From: Acidobacteriaceae bacterium
GTDB taxonomy: Bacteria > Acidobacteriota > Terriglobia > Terriglobales > Acidobacteriaceae
Reading direction: 5' to 3'
Length of the DNA: 50,034 nt
Assembly: GCA_027323885.1 (NCBI GenBank)
Contig: DAHVZT010000088.1
Coordinates: 1 to 50,034 of the forward strand
The notes under the pieces were generated by a model that was given only the letters and a program-made list of their open reading frames with translations, made no database searches and had not been told where the DNA came from. Positions 25,602-35,232 of the stretch are shown here, one piece after another; within the stretch, counting starts at the first letter, position 1; the number at the start of each line of letters is the position of its first letter. Both the position numbers and the translations under genes were made by a program.

Positions 25602-26771
25602 ATGAGCGATTCCAGAGTGAGTTCCGTCGCCGCGATGCACCGCAAACAATTTGGCGCGGGGGCGCAGCTCTATCAGGCTCCGGGACGCGTCAATCTGATT
25701 GGTGAGCACACAGACACCAGTGAAGGATACGTGATGCCCGCCGCGCTCGATCTGCGAACTCTTTCAGTTCTGAGCCCTCGCGCCGACCTCACGGCAAACA
25801 TCTACTCGGCCAACTTCCATCAGCAGGTCTCCGTCGATTTGAGCCAGATGCCATCGGCCGCGCGCGGGCATTGGAGCGATTATCCCGTCAGCGTTTTATG
25901 GAGCCTGCAGCGGCGTGGGATCCATTGCCGCGGTTTCGACATGACCCTTGCCGGAAACGTGCCGATTGGCTCCGGCCTGAGCTCCTCCGCTTCAATTGAG
26001 GTCGCGGTGGCTGTCGCGGTCCTGGACTACGCCCAGACAACTCTGGCCAAACCGGAGATCGCGAAGATTTGCCAAATTGCCGAGAATCAATTCGTCGGGG
26101 CGCAAAGCGGAATTATGGACCCCTTTGCTTCCTGCTGCGGAGTCAAAGATCATGCCATCCTGCTCGACTGCCGTTCGCTTCAATATGAGCCACTGCCTCT
26201 TCCGGAACAGGTCGCGGTGGTGATCTGCAACTCCATGGTGAAGCATTCTCATTCCGATGGCCGGGAGTATAACCAGCGCCGTTCGGAGTTTGAGGAAGGA
26301 ATGCGTACCCTGCGAAGCAGATATCCAAAGATGCAGACGCTGCGCGATATCGGGGAGCAGGAACTGAGCGACTGCGCCGAGTTGATGCCGGACCACATCT
26401 TCCGGCGCTGCTGGCACGTGGTGTCCGAAAACCGGCGCGTGCTGCAAGCTGCGGCCGCGTTGCGCGAAGGGGATTTCGTTCGGTTTGGCGAACTGATGGT
26501 GCAGGCCCACTACAGTATGCGAGACAACTACGAAGCAAGCTGCGTGGAGGTCGACATTCTTGTGGAACTGGCGATGCTGCAGACCGGATGTTTTGGGGCG
26601 CGCATCACTGGAGGTGGGTTCGGCGGCTGCACTGTCAATCTGGTCGCGAGCAAAAACGCAGACGCTTTCGTGGAGAACGTTCGGAGGGACTATCGCGAGA
26701 AGACCGGGATTGAAGCCGAAATCTATCTGTCCTATCCCTCGGATGGCGCCGGGCCGGTGCCGGAGGCGTAG
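25602..26771 (+). CDS. galK: Galactokinase
   Basis: A 389-aa GHMP kinase that phosphorylates galactose at C1 (Leloir pathway). It has the galactokinase signature PGRVNLIGEHTDTSEGYVMP near the N-terminus, the GHMP ATP loop PIGSGLSSSASIEVA, IMDPFASCCG (catalytic region) and the C-terminal ITGGGFGGCTVNL. The ATG at 25602 has GGAG 8 nt upstream; the frame is open back to 25470 but without a better start. A -10-like TATACT lies at 25566-25571. It is divergent from the oxidase operon across a roughly 250-bp region, and no other gal gene is nearby. Confidence 0.96.
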   Translation: MSDSRVSSVAAMHRKQFGAGAQLYQAPGRVNLIGEHTDTSEGYVMPAALDLRTLSVLSPRADLTANIYSANFHQQVSVDLSQMPSAARGHWSDYPVSVLWSLQRRGIHCRGFDMTLAGNVPIGSGLSSSASIEVAVAVAVLDYAQTTLAKPEIAKICQIAENQFVGAQSGIMDPFASCCGVKDHAILLDCRSLQYEPLPLPEQVAVVICNSMVKHSHSDGREYNQRRSEFEEGMRTLRSRYPKMQTLRDIGEQELSDCAELMPDHIFRRCWHVVSENRRVLQAAAALREGDFVRFGELMVQAHYSMRDNYEASCVEVDILVELAMLQTGCFGARITGGGFGGCTVNLVASKNADAFVENVRRDYREKTGIEAEIYLSYPSDGAGPVPEA

Positions 26772-26825
26772 CGAACGGCGGCACGCACTGCCCATCCTCT
26801 CCATTGGCCCGGTGAGCCGGTGCGC

Positions 26826-27845
26826 CTAGCTGTCATGTGTCAGGTGCGGAGACGGCTGCGGCGCGCCCCGTGATACCAGGCAACAATCCGTAGTCAGCAG
26901 AACCAGCGAGATCCAGAACAGGTCCGCGCCCAGAAGATGCACAATCTGGATCCAGGTGGGTGCGAGAAGAAGCACATCGAAAACGCCCAGCACGATTTGC
27001 AGGCTCAATGTGCTCAGGACGGCGAGGCCCAGCGTTCGCGTTCGCGCTGCTGCGCCAGGCTTGAAAGACTGCACCAGCAGCCAGGAAATGAATGCTGCGG
27101 CAATCACGGCGCAGGCCGGATGCACCCACCGCAGACGCAGCAGCAGGCTGCTCGTGGAGGAAAAATCACTGTGGAATGCCCCCGCCAGCGAGGTTGAGGG
27201 AAACAGCGTGTCTCCCAGGGCCGCAAGTGAACCCGTGACGCCCACGAACAGCGTTGCGAAAATGCCCAGAACCGGGAAACCAAGTCTCCCATGGCGAACG
27301 CCGGTGTTCGCGCGGCCGCGGGGCCGGCTCAGAAATTCGGCGGCAAGCGTGAGCGCGGCCAGCAGCAGCAGTGTGTTTGCAAAGTGGAAGGCCAGATATA
27401 CACCGCGCGCGGCTGACTGGTTATGCTCCACTAAGCGCAACAAGACCAGCAACGCGCCCAGCAGAGCCTCATTCACAGTAAGCACCGCGGCAGCGACGGC
27501 TGCCCACCGTGCAAAGTCGCCGCGCGCCGTCGCCCGCCAGGCCCAGACCATCAGCACAGCGACCAGCAAAAGAGAACCACCGCTCATCAGCCTGTGCGTG
27601 AACTCCACAATGGTATGGAACTGGGGCGAAACCGGCACCACGACTCCGTTGCATAGCGGCCAGTGATCGCCGCAGCCCCCGCCCGAGCCCGTGGCCCGCA
27701 CAACGGCGCCCCACAATACGACCAGCACGTTATAACCGAGCACGAACCAGGCGAAGCGGCGGAGCGCCGCGGAAATCGGCGCTCTTACGCGGCCAGAGGA
27801 GTGGGGCAGGGAAGCGTCGAAAGACAGGCTACTGCTCGTCATCAA
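26826..27845 (-). CDS. ctaA: Heme A synthase (COX15/CtaA)
   Basis: A 339-aa inner-membrane enzyme oxidising the methyl group of haem O to haem A for aa3-type oxidases. About eight membrane helices are visible. Haem-binding His motifs are EFTHRLMSG and, later, FHFANTLLLL within HNQSAARGVYLAFHF. The N-terminal VVRATGSGGGCGDHWPLCNG is a family signature and contains the Cys pair seen in many bacterial CtaA proteins. The matching ctaB and aa3 oxidase genes are not in the window. The nearby fused cbb3 enzyme should not need haem A, so the proximity may be incidental. Confidence 0.93.
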   Translation of the reverse strand: MMTSSSLSFDASLPHSSGRVRAPISAALRRFAWFVLGYNVLVVLWGAVVRATGSGGGCGDHWPLCNGVVVPVSPQFHTIVEFTHRLMSGGSLLLVAVLMVWAWRATARGDFARWAAVAAAVLTVNEALLGALLVLLRLVEHNQSAARGVYLAFHFANTLLLLAALTLAAEFLSRPRGRANTGVRHGRLGFPVLGIFATLFVGVTGSLAALGDTLFPSTSLAGAFHSDFSSTSSLLLRLRWVHPACAVIAAAFISWLLVQSFKPGAAARTRTLGLAVLSTLSLQIVLGVFDVLLLAPTWIQIVHLLGADLFWISLVLLTTDCCLVSRGAPQPSPHLTHDS

Positions 27846-27929
27846 GGGAACTCCAGTTTCATTGTAGGACGAGAATTCCTGCCGAGGGCGGCCGCGTCAA
27901 AGCCTCTGGGGTTCCAGATTCAGGATGTA

Positions 27930-27961
27930 AAACGACAGAGCGTGACCCTAAGGCCACGCTC
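27930..27961 (-). terminator. Rho-independent terminator after rpsP
   Basis: On the minus strand, GAGCGTGGCC-TTAG-GGTCACGCTC forms a 10-bp stem (one G.U) around a four-base loop. TGTCGTTTT follows. It lies 20 bp beyond the rpsP stop. Confidence 0.65.
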
Positions 27962-27981
27962 ACTTTCGAAAATAAAATCGG

Positions 27982-28230
27982 CTAGACCGCTGCGGGCGCC
28001 GCTTTGGCGGCATTGGCAGCAAGCTTATGGACGCGTTCGGACAATTGCGCTCCCTTGCTGGTCCAGTACTCGATGCGATCCTGCTTCAGGGAAACGGTGG
28101 CCGGATTGGTGCGGGGATTGTAGGTCCCGATCACTTCCAGAGAGCGGCCATCGCGGGCGCGGTCCTTCTCAATGACTACGACGCGGTAGTAGGGCTTCTT
28201 GCGGGCGCCTACGCGCGACAGGCGGATCAT
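27982..28230 (-). CDS. rpsP: 30S ribosomal protein S16
   Basis: An 82-aa ribosomal protein needed for small-subunit assembly. The sequence is diagnostic: MIRLSRVGARKKPYYRVVV, then DGRSLEVIGTYNPRTNP and ALKQDRIEYW-type SLKQDRIEYWTSKGAQLS. The frame is open upstream to 28359, but S16 length and an AAAGGA site support the ATG at 28230. In many bacteria rpsP leads an operon with rimM-trmD-rplS; here none of those follows, and a terminator comes directly after. Confidence 0.97.
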   Translation of the reverse strand: MIRLSRVGARKKPYYRVVVIEKDRARDGRSLEVIGTYNPRTNPATVSLKQDRIEYWTSKGAQLSERVHKLAANAAKAAPAAV

Positions 28231-28404
28231 CAACACAGTGTATATTCCTTTCTTTAGGGCAGGAGGCGAGGCAGATGGGTCCTGCTCACTTGCAGGCTCG
28301 AAAAGCCGTGACCTCCAGTATCCCGAATTCCGGCACGAAATGCAAGAAAACCCGAGCATTTCCGAACGGAACCGGGATGGAATTTAAGTTGAGAGGACCC
28401 GTTT

Positions 28405-29691
28405 ATTAAGCTCCCCGCGCAGCAGCAAGTTGCAGGCCGTCGCCGATGGCGAATCCCCTGGCTGCTGGGCCTTGGCGTCCTGATCAGCTACATGGATCGC
28501 GTCAACATTTCCGTTGGGCAGCAGGCGCTGCATCATTCCTTCGGACTCAGCACGGTTTCCTATGGCTATCTTCTGGGCGCCTATAGCTGGACGTATGCGC
28601 TGCTGCAACTGCCGTCGGGCGTGCTGCTGGACAAATTCGGTCTGCGGCGCGTGGGCGGAGTCAGTTCCTTCCTGTGGGCCATCGCATCTTTGGCCACTGC
28701 GGCCGCTACTGGCGTCGTAAGCCTTTTCAGTTCGCGACTGCTGCTTGGTGTCGGAGAAGCCTCCATTTTCCCCCTGAACGCGAAAGCGATCGGCTCCTGG
28801 TTTCCGGAACGGGAGCGCGGCCTGCCGACGGCGTTCTTCGATTCCGCGGCGAAATTCAGTCCGGCGATCGGTGTTCCGCTTGTTGGATTATTGTTGCTGC
28901 ACTTCGGCTGGCGCATCAGCTTCGCGTTTACCGGGGTACTCAGCTTCTTATACTTTCTGCTGTTTATCTGGGTATATCGCGATCCAGCCAACGACCCGCA
29001 CCTGTCCGCCAGCGAGCGGGCTTACATTGAGGACAGACCGGCAACAGAAGAGACAGAAGCTTTCCGCGAGGAGTCTGCCTCGATGACAATGCCGTATCTG
29101 ATTCGCCAGCGAAAAATCATCGGCCTCACGATCGGATTCGCCACCTACAACTACAGCTTTTATCTTTTGCTGACCTGGCTGCCCAGTTATATGGCCGCAG
29201 GCCTGCACCTGAGTCCGGTAGCTGCCGTTTGGGCGGCAAGCATCCCGTGGTTTTTTGCGGGCTTTCTTGAGCTTCTGATTGGGGGATGGATGGTCGACGC
29301 ACTGATCCGCCGCGGACATGCTTCCGGACGCGTGCGCCAGGGCGTTCTGCTCACCGGAATGATATTCGGCCTGGGAGTGGTCGGCCCCGTAATCACGCAG
29401 AAGCCAGCTCTTGCCCTGATCGCGCTTTCCCTCGGACTGGGCGGCCTTTCCGTCGCCGCTCCCGTAGGCTGGTCGCTGCCGAGCATTCTGGTGCCCGTCA
29501 ACAGCACGGGCCGGGTTGGTGGAATTATGAATTTCGGCAGCCAGTTCGCGGCAATTTCCGCGCCGATCATTACAGGCTATCTCATCCACTGGAGCCATTC
29601 GTACGCTCCGGCATTCGGGCTGGCGGGGATCCTGATTGTGGTCGGAATGACGAGTTATCTCGTGCTGCTGGGGAAGATCGAACGCATATAA
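28405..29691 (+). CDS. MFS transporter (anion:cation symporter-like), apparently ATT start
   Basis: A 12-helix major-facilitator transporter resembling the ACS branch (sugar-acid/anion uptake): DRVNISVGQQAL, GYLLGAYSWTYALLQLPSGVLLDKFGLRR, GVGEASIFPLNAKAIGSWFP. The first ATG (28492, Met in SYMDRVNIS) would cut off most of helix 1, because the codons before it encode IPWLLGLGVLISY. The frame is open back to a TGA at 28390-28392. Between that stop and 28492 there is no ATG, GTG or TTG. ATT at 28405, 7 nt after GAGAGG, is the best candidate and gives 428 aa. A sequencing error or mutation of an ATG is the alternative. It converges with the next gene, with 3 bp between stops. Confidence 0.85.
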   Translation: MKLPAQQQVAGRRRWRIPWLLGLGVLISYMDRVNISVGQQALHHSFGLSTVSYGYLLGAYSWTYALLQLPSGVLLDKFGLRRVGGVSSFLWAIASLATAAATGVVSLFSSRLLLGVGEASIFPLNAKAIGSWFPERERGLPTAFFDSAAKFSPAIGVPLVGLLLLHFGWRISFAFTGVLSFLYFLLFIWVYRDPANDPHLSASERAYIEDRPATEETEAFREESASMTMPYLIRQRKIIGLTIGFATYNYSFYLLLTWLPSYMAAGLHLSPVAAVWAASIPWFFAGFLELLIGGWMVDALIRRGHASGRVRQGVLLTGMIFGLGVVGPVITQKPALALIALSLGLGGLSVAAPVGWSLPSILVPVNSTGRVGGIMNFGSQFAAISAPIITGYLIHWSHSYAPAFGLAGILIVVGMTSYLVLLGKIERI

Positions 29692-29694
29692 AAC

Positions 29695-31041
29695 CTAGTC
29701 AGCCGTGCTTTCCGCAAATGCAGCTTGGACGTCCGGTGGCAGAATGCCCAATTCGCGGTAAACCGGGCGAATGTGTTTCCTGATGGTGGGAAGTTGCGTC
29801 ACGTACCAGGCAGATCCGGCGATGCAGAAGCCGCCGCTGATCATGATGGTAGCCGGCGCTCCCAGAAGGTGCGCCAGGCCTCCGGCAAGCAGGCTGCCAA
29901 AAGGCGCCATTCCGACGAAGGCCATCGTGTAATAGCTCATCACGCGGCCCCGTTTGTCCTGCGGTACGACAGTTTGGATGATCGTGTTGCTGGCGGCCAT
30001 GCCCTGCATAAATCCAAAGCCCGTGATGGTCATCAGGACGAGCGACAACGGCAGCCAACGGGACATTCCGAAGCTGATGAGTCCTGCGCCAAAAATGGCC
30101 GCTGAGATGGCAATCATGCGGCCAAGACCCAGAACTGACTTGCGAAATGCAAGCGAAATTGCCGATCCGAGAGCCCCGATTCCGACAGCTCCCATGAGAA
30201 AGCCGAGAGTATGCGGCCCGCCGTGCAGAATTTTTGCGGCGAAGATCGGCATGAGCACGGTGAAAGGCATTCCCATTAAACTGATTGCCGCAAACAGCAA
30301 CAGGATCGTCCGCACCGGCGCGAATCCCGAGACGTAGGCCCAGCCTTCTTTCAGTTGCGCCAGCATTGGAGTGACGGCGCGTTCGATCCGGGACCTATTC
30401 AGGCGCATCATCAGCAGGGAAGCGATCACGGCTAGATAGCTGACGCCATCGATGAGAAAGCAGTAACCCTCCCCGAATCCGGCGATGACGAGACCCGCAA
30501 GCGAAGGCCCGGCCAGCCGCGCCATATTGACCATGGATGAATTGAGGGCGATGGCGTTTCCAAGATCCTGGCGATCATCGAGCATTTCGAGCATGAATGC
30601 CTGACGCCCCGGCATGTCAAAGGCGTTGATCATTCCCTGACAAACACTTAGCCAGAGAATTTCGCTGACTGTGATTCTGTGGCTCAACGTGAGCACGGCC
30701 AGCGCGAGGGACTGAAGCATAGCCAATGTTTGCGTGATGACCAGAACATGCTGGCGGTTCAGGCGGTCAACCCACACTCCGGCGAAGGGCGCGAGCAGAA
30801 AGGTCGGGATTTGTCCCGCAAAACCGATGACGCCCAGTAGCCATGCCGAGCCGGTCAACCGGTAAACGAGCCAGCTTGTCGCAAGCCGGGTCATCCAGGA
30901 ACCGATCAGCGAAATACTTTGGCCGCCAAAAAACAATCGAAAATTGCGATGGCGCAACGCACGCCACGCTCGGGACAAGCCGGAGCTTGCAGGTTCCTGG
31001 ATTGTAGTGGTGTTTCCGTTGCGAGCTCGAGTGTCTATCAT
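29695..31041 (-). CDS. MFS exporter (MFS_3/EntS-like)
   Basis: A 448-aa, 12-helix major-facilitator protein. The opening RALRHRNFRLFFGGQSISLIGSWM and the loop APFAGVWVDRLNRQHVL are hallmarks of the MFS_3 (EntS/multidrug-like) subgroup, which exports siderophores or drugs. The substrate is unknown. It faces away from dnaE, with about 220 bp between the two starts available for promoters. It is not related at subgroup level to the neighbouring convergent MFS transporter. Confidence 0.92.
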   Translation of the reverse strand: MIDTRARNGNTTTIQEPASSGLSRAWRALRHRNFRLFFGGQSISLIGSWMTRLATSWLVYRLTGSAWLLGVIGFAGQIPTFLLAPFAGVWVDRLNRQHVLVITQTLAMLQSLALAVLTLSHRITVSEILWLSVCQGMINAFDMPGRQAFMLEMLDDRQDLGNAIALNSSMVNMARLAGPSLAGLVIAGFGEGYCFLIDGVSYLAVIASLLMMRLNRSRIERAVTPMLAQLKEGWAYVSGFAPVRTILLLFAAISLMGMPFTVLMPIFAAKILHGGPHTLGFLMGAVGIGALGSAISLAFRKSVLGLGRMIAISAAIFGAGLISFGMSRWLPLSLVLMTITGFGFMQGMAASNTIIQTVVPQDKRGRVMSYYTMAFVGMAPFGSLLAGGLAHLLGAPATIMISGGFCIAGSAWYVTQLPTIRKHIRPVYRELGILPPDVQAAFAESTAD

Positions 31042-31265
31042 GGTCGTTCAAATCCAGGGCGCTTTTGATTTAGATGCTGCTCATTTTCCATCGATTCCTG
31101 GAGGGCGCTATTCATCCCGTCCAGCAGTCAGAAGGTGGCCAGAGCGGGGATTTCGGCATAAAGGATCAGATTCCCTCCGCGGATCGACTACAGCATGGCG
31201 ATGGAGAGTTTTGTCCTCGATTTCCTCAGTCTGTCCGGCGGGCCACACAGCGGCAGCCCGATAAA

Positions 31266-34200
31266 ATGGAAAAAGAAATCATGGCTGAATTTACCCATCT
31301 CCATTTGCATACAGATTATTCGCTGCTTGACGGGGCATGCGATGTTGAGAAGCTCGTCAAGCACGTTAAGGGAATGGGTCAAAAGGCCGTAGCCATGACC
31401 GACCATGGCAACATCTATGGCGCGGTGCAGTTTTTCGACACGGCAAAAAAGTACGACATCAATCCGATTTTAGGGTGCGAGCTCTACATCTGCCAAAAGG
31501 ATGATCATCGCGCCGATCCGCAAGGGGACCAGTATCATCATCTGCTTGTCATTGCGGAAAGCGACGAGGGCTATCGCAATCTTGTCCGCATCACGTCGGA
31601 GGCGTCGCTGCATGGCTTCTATCGCAAGCCGCGCATCAGCAAAAAGTTTCTGGCCGAACATTCCAAAGGGCTGATCGGGTTCTCCGGCTGTCTGGCGGGC
31701 GAGTTGTGCGGCCATTTAATGAAGAACAATTACGACGCCGCGCGCACAACGGCCAAGCAATATGAAGAGATCTTTGGACGCGGCAATTTTTTTCTGGAGA
31801 TCCAGGACCAGGGGCTGGAGCTGGAAAAAAAGATCCACGCGGACCTGTTCCGGCTGGAAAAAGACCTGGACATTCCGCTGATTGCAACCAACGACAGCCA
31901 CTACATCGGCCATGACGACCATCATGCGCACGACGTTCTGTTGTGCGTCCAGACGGGCAGCACCATCCATGACGAAAAGCGATTTCGGTTCGATGGCGAC
32001 CAGTTTTATGTGAAATCTGCCGAAGAGATGCTGCAGGTCTTTTCCCAGACACCAGAGGTAGTGGCGCGCACCATGCAATTCGCCGAGCGCTGCCACGTGA
32101 AGATCAATAAGATTACAGACCCGTTTCCGCAGTTCGATGTGCCGCCGGGCTTCACCATCGACAGCTATTTTGAGAAGGTGTGCCGCGAAGGATTCCGCCG
32201 CCGGTTGGAGACCACGGTGCTGCACCTGCGCGACAGCGGGAAATTGCGTCACACGACGGAGGAATACGAACAGCGGCTGCAACGCGAAATTGACTGCATC
32301 CAGCAGATGAAGTTTTCCGGCTACTTTCTCATCGTCTGGGACTTCATCCGCTACGCGAAGGAACAGGACATACCGGTGGGACCGGGACGCGGTTCGGCGG
32401 CAGGATCGCTTGTCTCCTACGTGATGGGAATTACCGACGTCGATCCATTGCAGGGAGATCTGTTGTTCGAGCGCTTCCTGAACCCGGAACGCGTATCCAT
32501 GCCCGATATCGACATCGATTTCTGCATGAACCGGCGCAGTGAAGTTATCGACTACGTGACTCGCAAGTACGGGCGCGAGCAGGTGGCGCAGATCATCACG
32601 TTCAACACCATGGCGGCCAAAGCTGCGATCAAAGACGTGGGCCGCGCGATGGCCATCCCTTACGGTGAGGTCGACAAAATTGCCAAGCTGATCCCGGCGA
32701 CCATCGGCATGACCATTGACGATGCGCTGAAGGAATCGGAACCGCTGCGGCAGCTTTACGAGAGCGACAAGCAGGTAAGGGAAGTCATCGATGTGGCGCG
32801 CAGGCTGGAGGGGCTGGCTCGCGGGGCGGGCGTGCATGCCGCGGGCGTGGTGATCGCTCCGGAACCGCTGACCAATCTGGTGCCCCTGAGCCGCAACAAG
32901 AACGACGAAATTGTGACCGCGTACGACATGAAAGCGGTTGAGAAGATTGGTCTGCTGAAGATGGATTTCCTGGGCCTGACCACGCTCACCGTAATTCATG
33001 AAGCTCTGCGTCTGATCCGCGTGAATCGCGGAATCGAGCTGAACATGGAGACTGTGCCGCTGGATGACAAGCGCACGTATGAGCAGGTTTTTCACCGCGC
33101 GCTGACCTCTGGGGTGTTTCAGTTTGAATCCAGCGGAATGCGCGACGTGCTGCGCCGTTACAAACCCGACTCTATTGCCGATCTCACCGCTCTGAATGCG
33201 TTGTATCGTCCAGGTCCAATCCAGGGCGGCATGATCGATCTGTTCGTGGATTACAAGTGGGGCCGCAAGCCCATTGAGTACAAGTTGCCTGAACTTGAAG
33301 GCCTGTTGAAGGAGACTCTTGGGGTCATTCTTTATCAGGAACAGGTCATGCAGATCGCCAATGTGCTCGCTGGCTACTCCTTGGGCGAAGCCGACCTGCT
33401 GCGCCGGGCGATGGGCAAAAAGAACCCGGAGGAAATGGCGAAGCAGCGAGATCGCTTCGTGGAGGGCGCGGTCGAGCGAAAGTATCCAAGAAAGATTATC
33501 GAGAGCATCTTCGATCTGATGGAGCAGTTCGCCGGGTACGGATTCAACAAGTCCCACTCGGCTGCGTACGCGCTATTGGCTTACCAGACGGCTTACCTGA
33601 AGACGCATTACCCGCGCGAGTTTATGGCTGCGCTGCTGACCTCTGAAGTAAGCAAGCCCGACAACGTGGTGAAGTACATCAAAGAGTGCCGCGAAATGGG
33701 AATCGCCGTCGAACCGCCGGATGTGCGCACGAGCGACGCGGATTTCACGCCGCGCGGAGAGGCGATCCACTTTGGACTTGCCGGCGTCAAGAATGTGGGG
33801 CGCAATGCGATCGACTCCATTCTGCAGGCGCGTGCCGCGGTGGAAGTGGACTGTGGCTCCTTCAAATCGTTCTGGCATTTTTGTGAATGCATCGATCTGC
33901 GGGTGATGAACAAGCGCGTGCTCGAATCCTTGATCAAAAGCGGAGCGCTCGATTGTTTCGGTCCGCGCGCCGCTCTGATGGCTGCCGTGGACAAGGCGAT
34001 CGAAAGGGCGCAGAAGTCGCAGCGCGATGTTGCAGCCGGTCAGCATGGTTTATTTGGGCTGTTCAACGACGGGCCTGCGAATCCCGCAACCACAAAACAG
34101 GAAGAACTGCCGAACGTGCCAGATTGGGACGAATCGCAGCGGCTGCAGCATGAAAAAGATGTGCTTGGATTCTATGTCTCGGGCCATCCACTGGGCAGAT

Positions 34201-34802
34201 ATGAGGACAAGCTGCGCAACCTGCCCGGGGTGGTCGACACGCAGACGGCGCTGGAGATGACACCCGCGCCGAGTACAGGAAGGCGCGACCAGCAGAACGA
34301 AAATGAAATCTCCGTTGCCGGGATCATCGTCGGGCTCCGGGTGGCCAAGTCTCGCAAAGGGGATCTGTATGCCCAGGCGGCATTGGAGGACCTGACTGGA
34401 AAGATCGAACTGATCTGCTTTCCGGAGGCCTACAAAAAGCTTGCCGACAAGCTGAAGATTGACGTGCCGGTGCTGGTCCGCGGGGTATTGCGCGGCGAAG
34501 AGGACGCAGCGCCGAAGCTGGCCGTCAACAGCATCACTGCGCTGGAAGATGTCAAGGTGAAGCTGCCATCGAGCATGCGCATCCGTATTCCGCTGGACCG
34601 GTCGAGCGAGGCTTCACTCACGCAATTGCATGCGATGATCGTGGCAAAGCCGGGGCCTGGGAAGATTCTTCTGGATTTTGAACAGGTGGACGATTTTCTG
34701 GTGGTGCTGGAACCCGAAGGTCTTTCCGTTGCCGCAGACAAGGGCTTTGTGGAGCGCGTGGAAGAACTGGTCGGACGTGGCGCGGTGCGCGTCATCGAAT
34801 AG
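31266..34802 (+). CDS. dnaE: DNA polymerase III alpha subunit
   Basis: An 1178-aa replicative polymerase. The N-terminal PHP domain appears to keep its metal-binding residues (HLHLHTDYS, MTDHGN, GCELYI, HHLLVIAES, NDSHY), so a PHP-linked proofreading activity is possible. The polymerase core shows GPGRGSAAGSLVSY and the catalytic PDIDIDFC, followed by GVHAAGVVI, LYRPGPIQGGMID and FNKSHSAAYALLAYQTAYLK. An OB-fold (ISVAGIIVGLRVAKSRKGDLYAQAALEDLTG, read in pieces) and a C-terminal domain complete it. ATG at 31281 (MAEFTHLH) is an equally good start; the frame is open to 31074. Confidence 0.97.
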   Translation: MEKEIMAEFTHLHLHTDYSLLDGACDVEKLVKHVKGMGQKAVAMTDHGNIYGAVQFFDTAKKYDINPILGCELYICQKDDHRADPQGDQYHHLLVIAESDEGYRNLVRITSEASLHGFYRKPRISKKFLAEHSKGLIGFSGCLAGELCGHLMKNNYDAARTTAKQYEEIFGRGNFFLEIQDQGLELEKKIHADLFRLEKDLDIPLIATNDSHYIGHDDHHAHDVLLCVQTGSTIHDEKRFRFDGDQFYVKSAEEMLQVFSQTPEVVARTMQFAERCHVKINKITDPFPQFDVPPGFTIDSYFEKVCREGFRRRLETTVLHLRDSGKLRHTTEEYEQRLQREIDCIQQMKFSGYFLIVWDFIRYAKEQDIPVGPGRGSAAGSLVSYVMGITDVDPLQGDLLFERFLNPERVSMPDIDIDFCMNRRSEVIDYVTRKYGREQVAQIITFNTMAAKAAIKDVGRAMAIPYGEVDKIAKLIPATIGMTIDDALKESEPLRQLYESDKQVREVIDVARRLEGLARGAGVHAAGVVIAPEPLTNLVPLSRNKNDEIVTAYDMKAVEKIGLLKMDFLGLTTLTVIHEALRLIRVNRGIELNMETVPLDDKRTYEQVFHRALTSGVFQFESSGMRDVLRRYKPDSIADLTALNALYRPGPIQGGMIDLFVDYKWGRKPIEYKLPELEGLLKETLGVILYQEQVMQIANVLAGYSLGEADLLRRAMGKKNPEEMAKQRDRFVEGAVERKYPRKIIESIFDLMEQFAGYGFNKSHSAAYALLAYQTAYLKTHYPREFMAALLTSEVSKPDNVVKYIKECREMGIAVEPPDVRTSDADFTPRGEAIHFGLAGVKNVGRNAIDSILQARAAVEVDCGSFKSFWHFCECIDLRVMNKRVLESLIKSGALDCFGPRAALMAAVDKAIERAQKSQRDVAAGQHGLFGLFNDGPANPATTKQEELPNVPDWDESQRLQHEKDVLGFYVSGHPLGRYEDKLRNLPGVVDTQTALEMTPAPSTGRRDQQNENEISVAGIIVGLRVAKSRKGDLYAQAALEDLTGKIELICFPEAYKKLADKLKIDVPVLVRGVLRGEEDAAPKLAVNSITALEDVKVKLPSSMRIRIPLDRSSEASLTQLHAMIVAKPGPGKILLDFEQVDDFLVVLEPEGLSVAADKGFVERVEELVGRGAVRVIE

Positions 34803-35048
34803 CTACGTTGTCGATTGAGAAGACCCTGCGCGCGGTCTGGATGGTTTTCCGGTTGTCGTCGCCACGCATCGGTCAGAGACGCGCACTGGATTTGAGACCT
34901 GTCCGGCGGCGGCGCGTGTAAAGGCTCGATAGAGTTTGCCGACATCCACCCTGCCCTGGCGCAATTCCCGCTCCACAGCGGCGTGCATGGCGCCCAGCAG
35001 TTCGTCACGGAGTTCATTCAAAACCTTATCGATGTAGATGTATGGCAT
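34803..35048 (-). CDS. Small hypothetical protein
   Basis: An 81-aa protein converging on dnaE; its stop codon directly abuts the dnaE stop. GGAGG lies just before the ATG (short spacing). The N-terminal half (YIYIDKVLNELRDELLGAMHAAV) looks like a soluble amphipathic helical protein; the C-terminal half is polar, Ser/Thr/Arg-rich and probably disordered. No known domain is recognised. The well-placed ribosome-binding site and protein-like start make it more credible than a chance frame. Confidence 0.6.
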   Translation of the reverse strand: MPYIYIDKVLNELRDELLGAMHAAVERELRQGRVDVGKLYRAFTRAAAGQVSNPVRVSDRCVATTTGKPSRPRAGSSQSTT

Positions 35049-35232
35049 GGTCCTCCAAGGCCGAAGCTTGAGCGGAGTGCAGCTCCAGGGGCAGGAGCGC
35101 CTTCAGGAACTCAGACACCATACTAGCCTGCCGCAGTCCGGAGTTCGCCAGAACTGCATGGCTCCGTTATTGTTGAGACACTAGCGCGCACGTGGATGCG
35201 TTGTCTCCGCATCGCGCGCGGTAAGCCCCAGA

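Noticed and set aside
26826-27845. Heme A synthase as part of the fused oxidase system
   Set aside because: cbb3-type oxidases use haem b and c; ctaA is separated by galK on the opposite strand, so the proximity is not evidence.
31716-33557. 613-codon open frame opposite dnaE
   Set aside because: Antisense shadow of dnaE: Leu/His/Gln/Arg-rich, no signal or domain.
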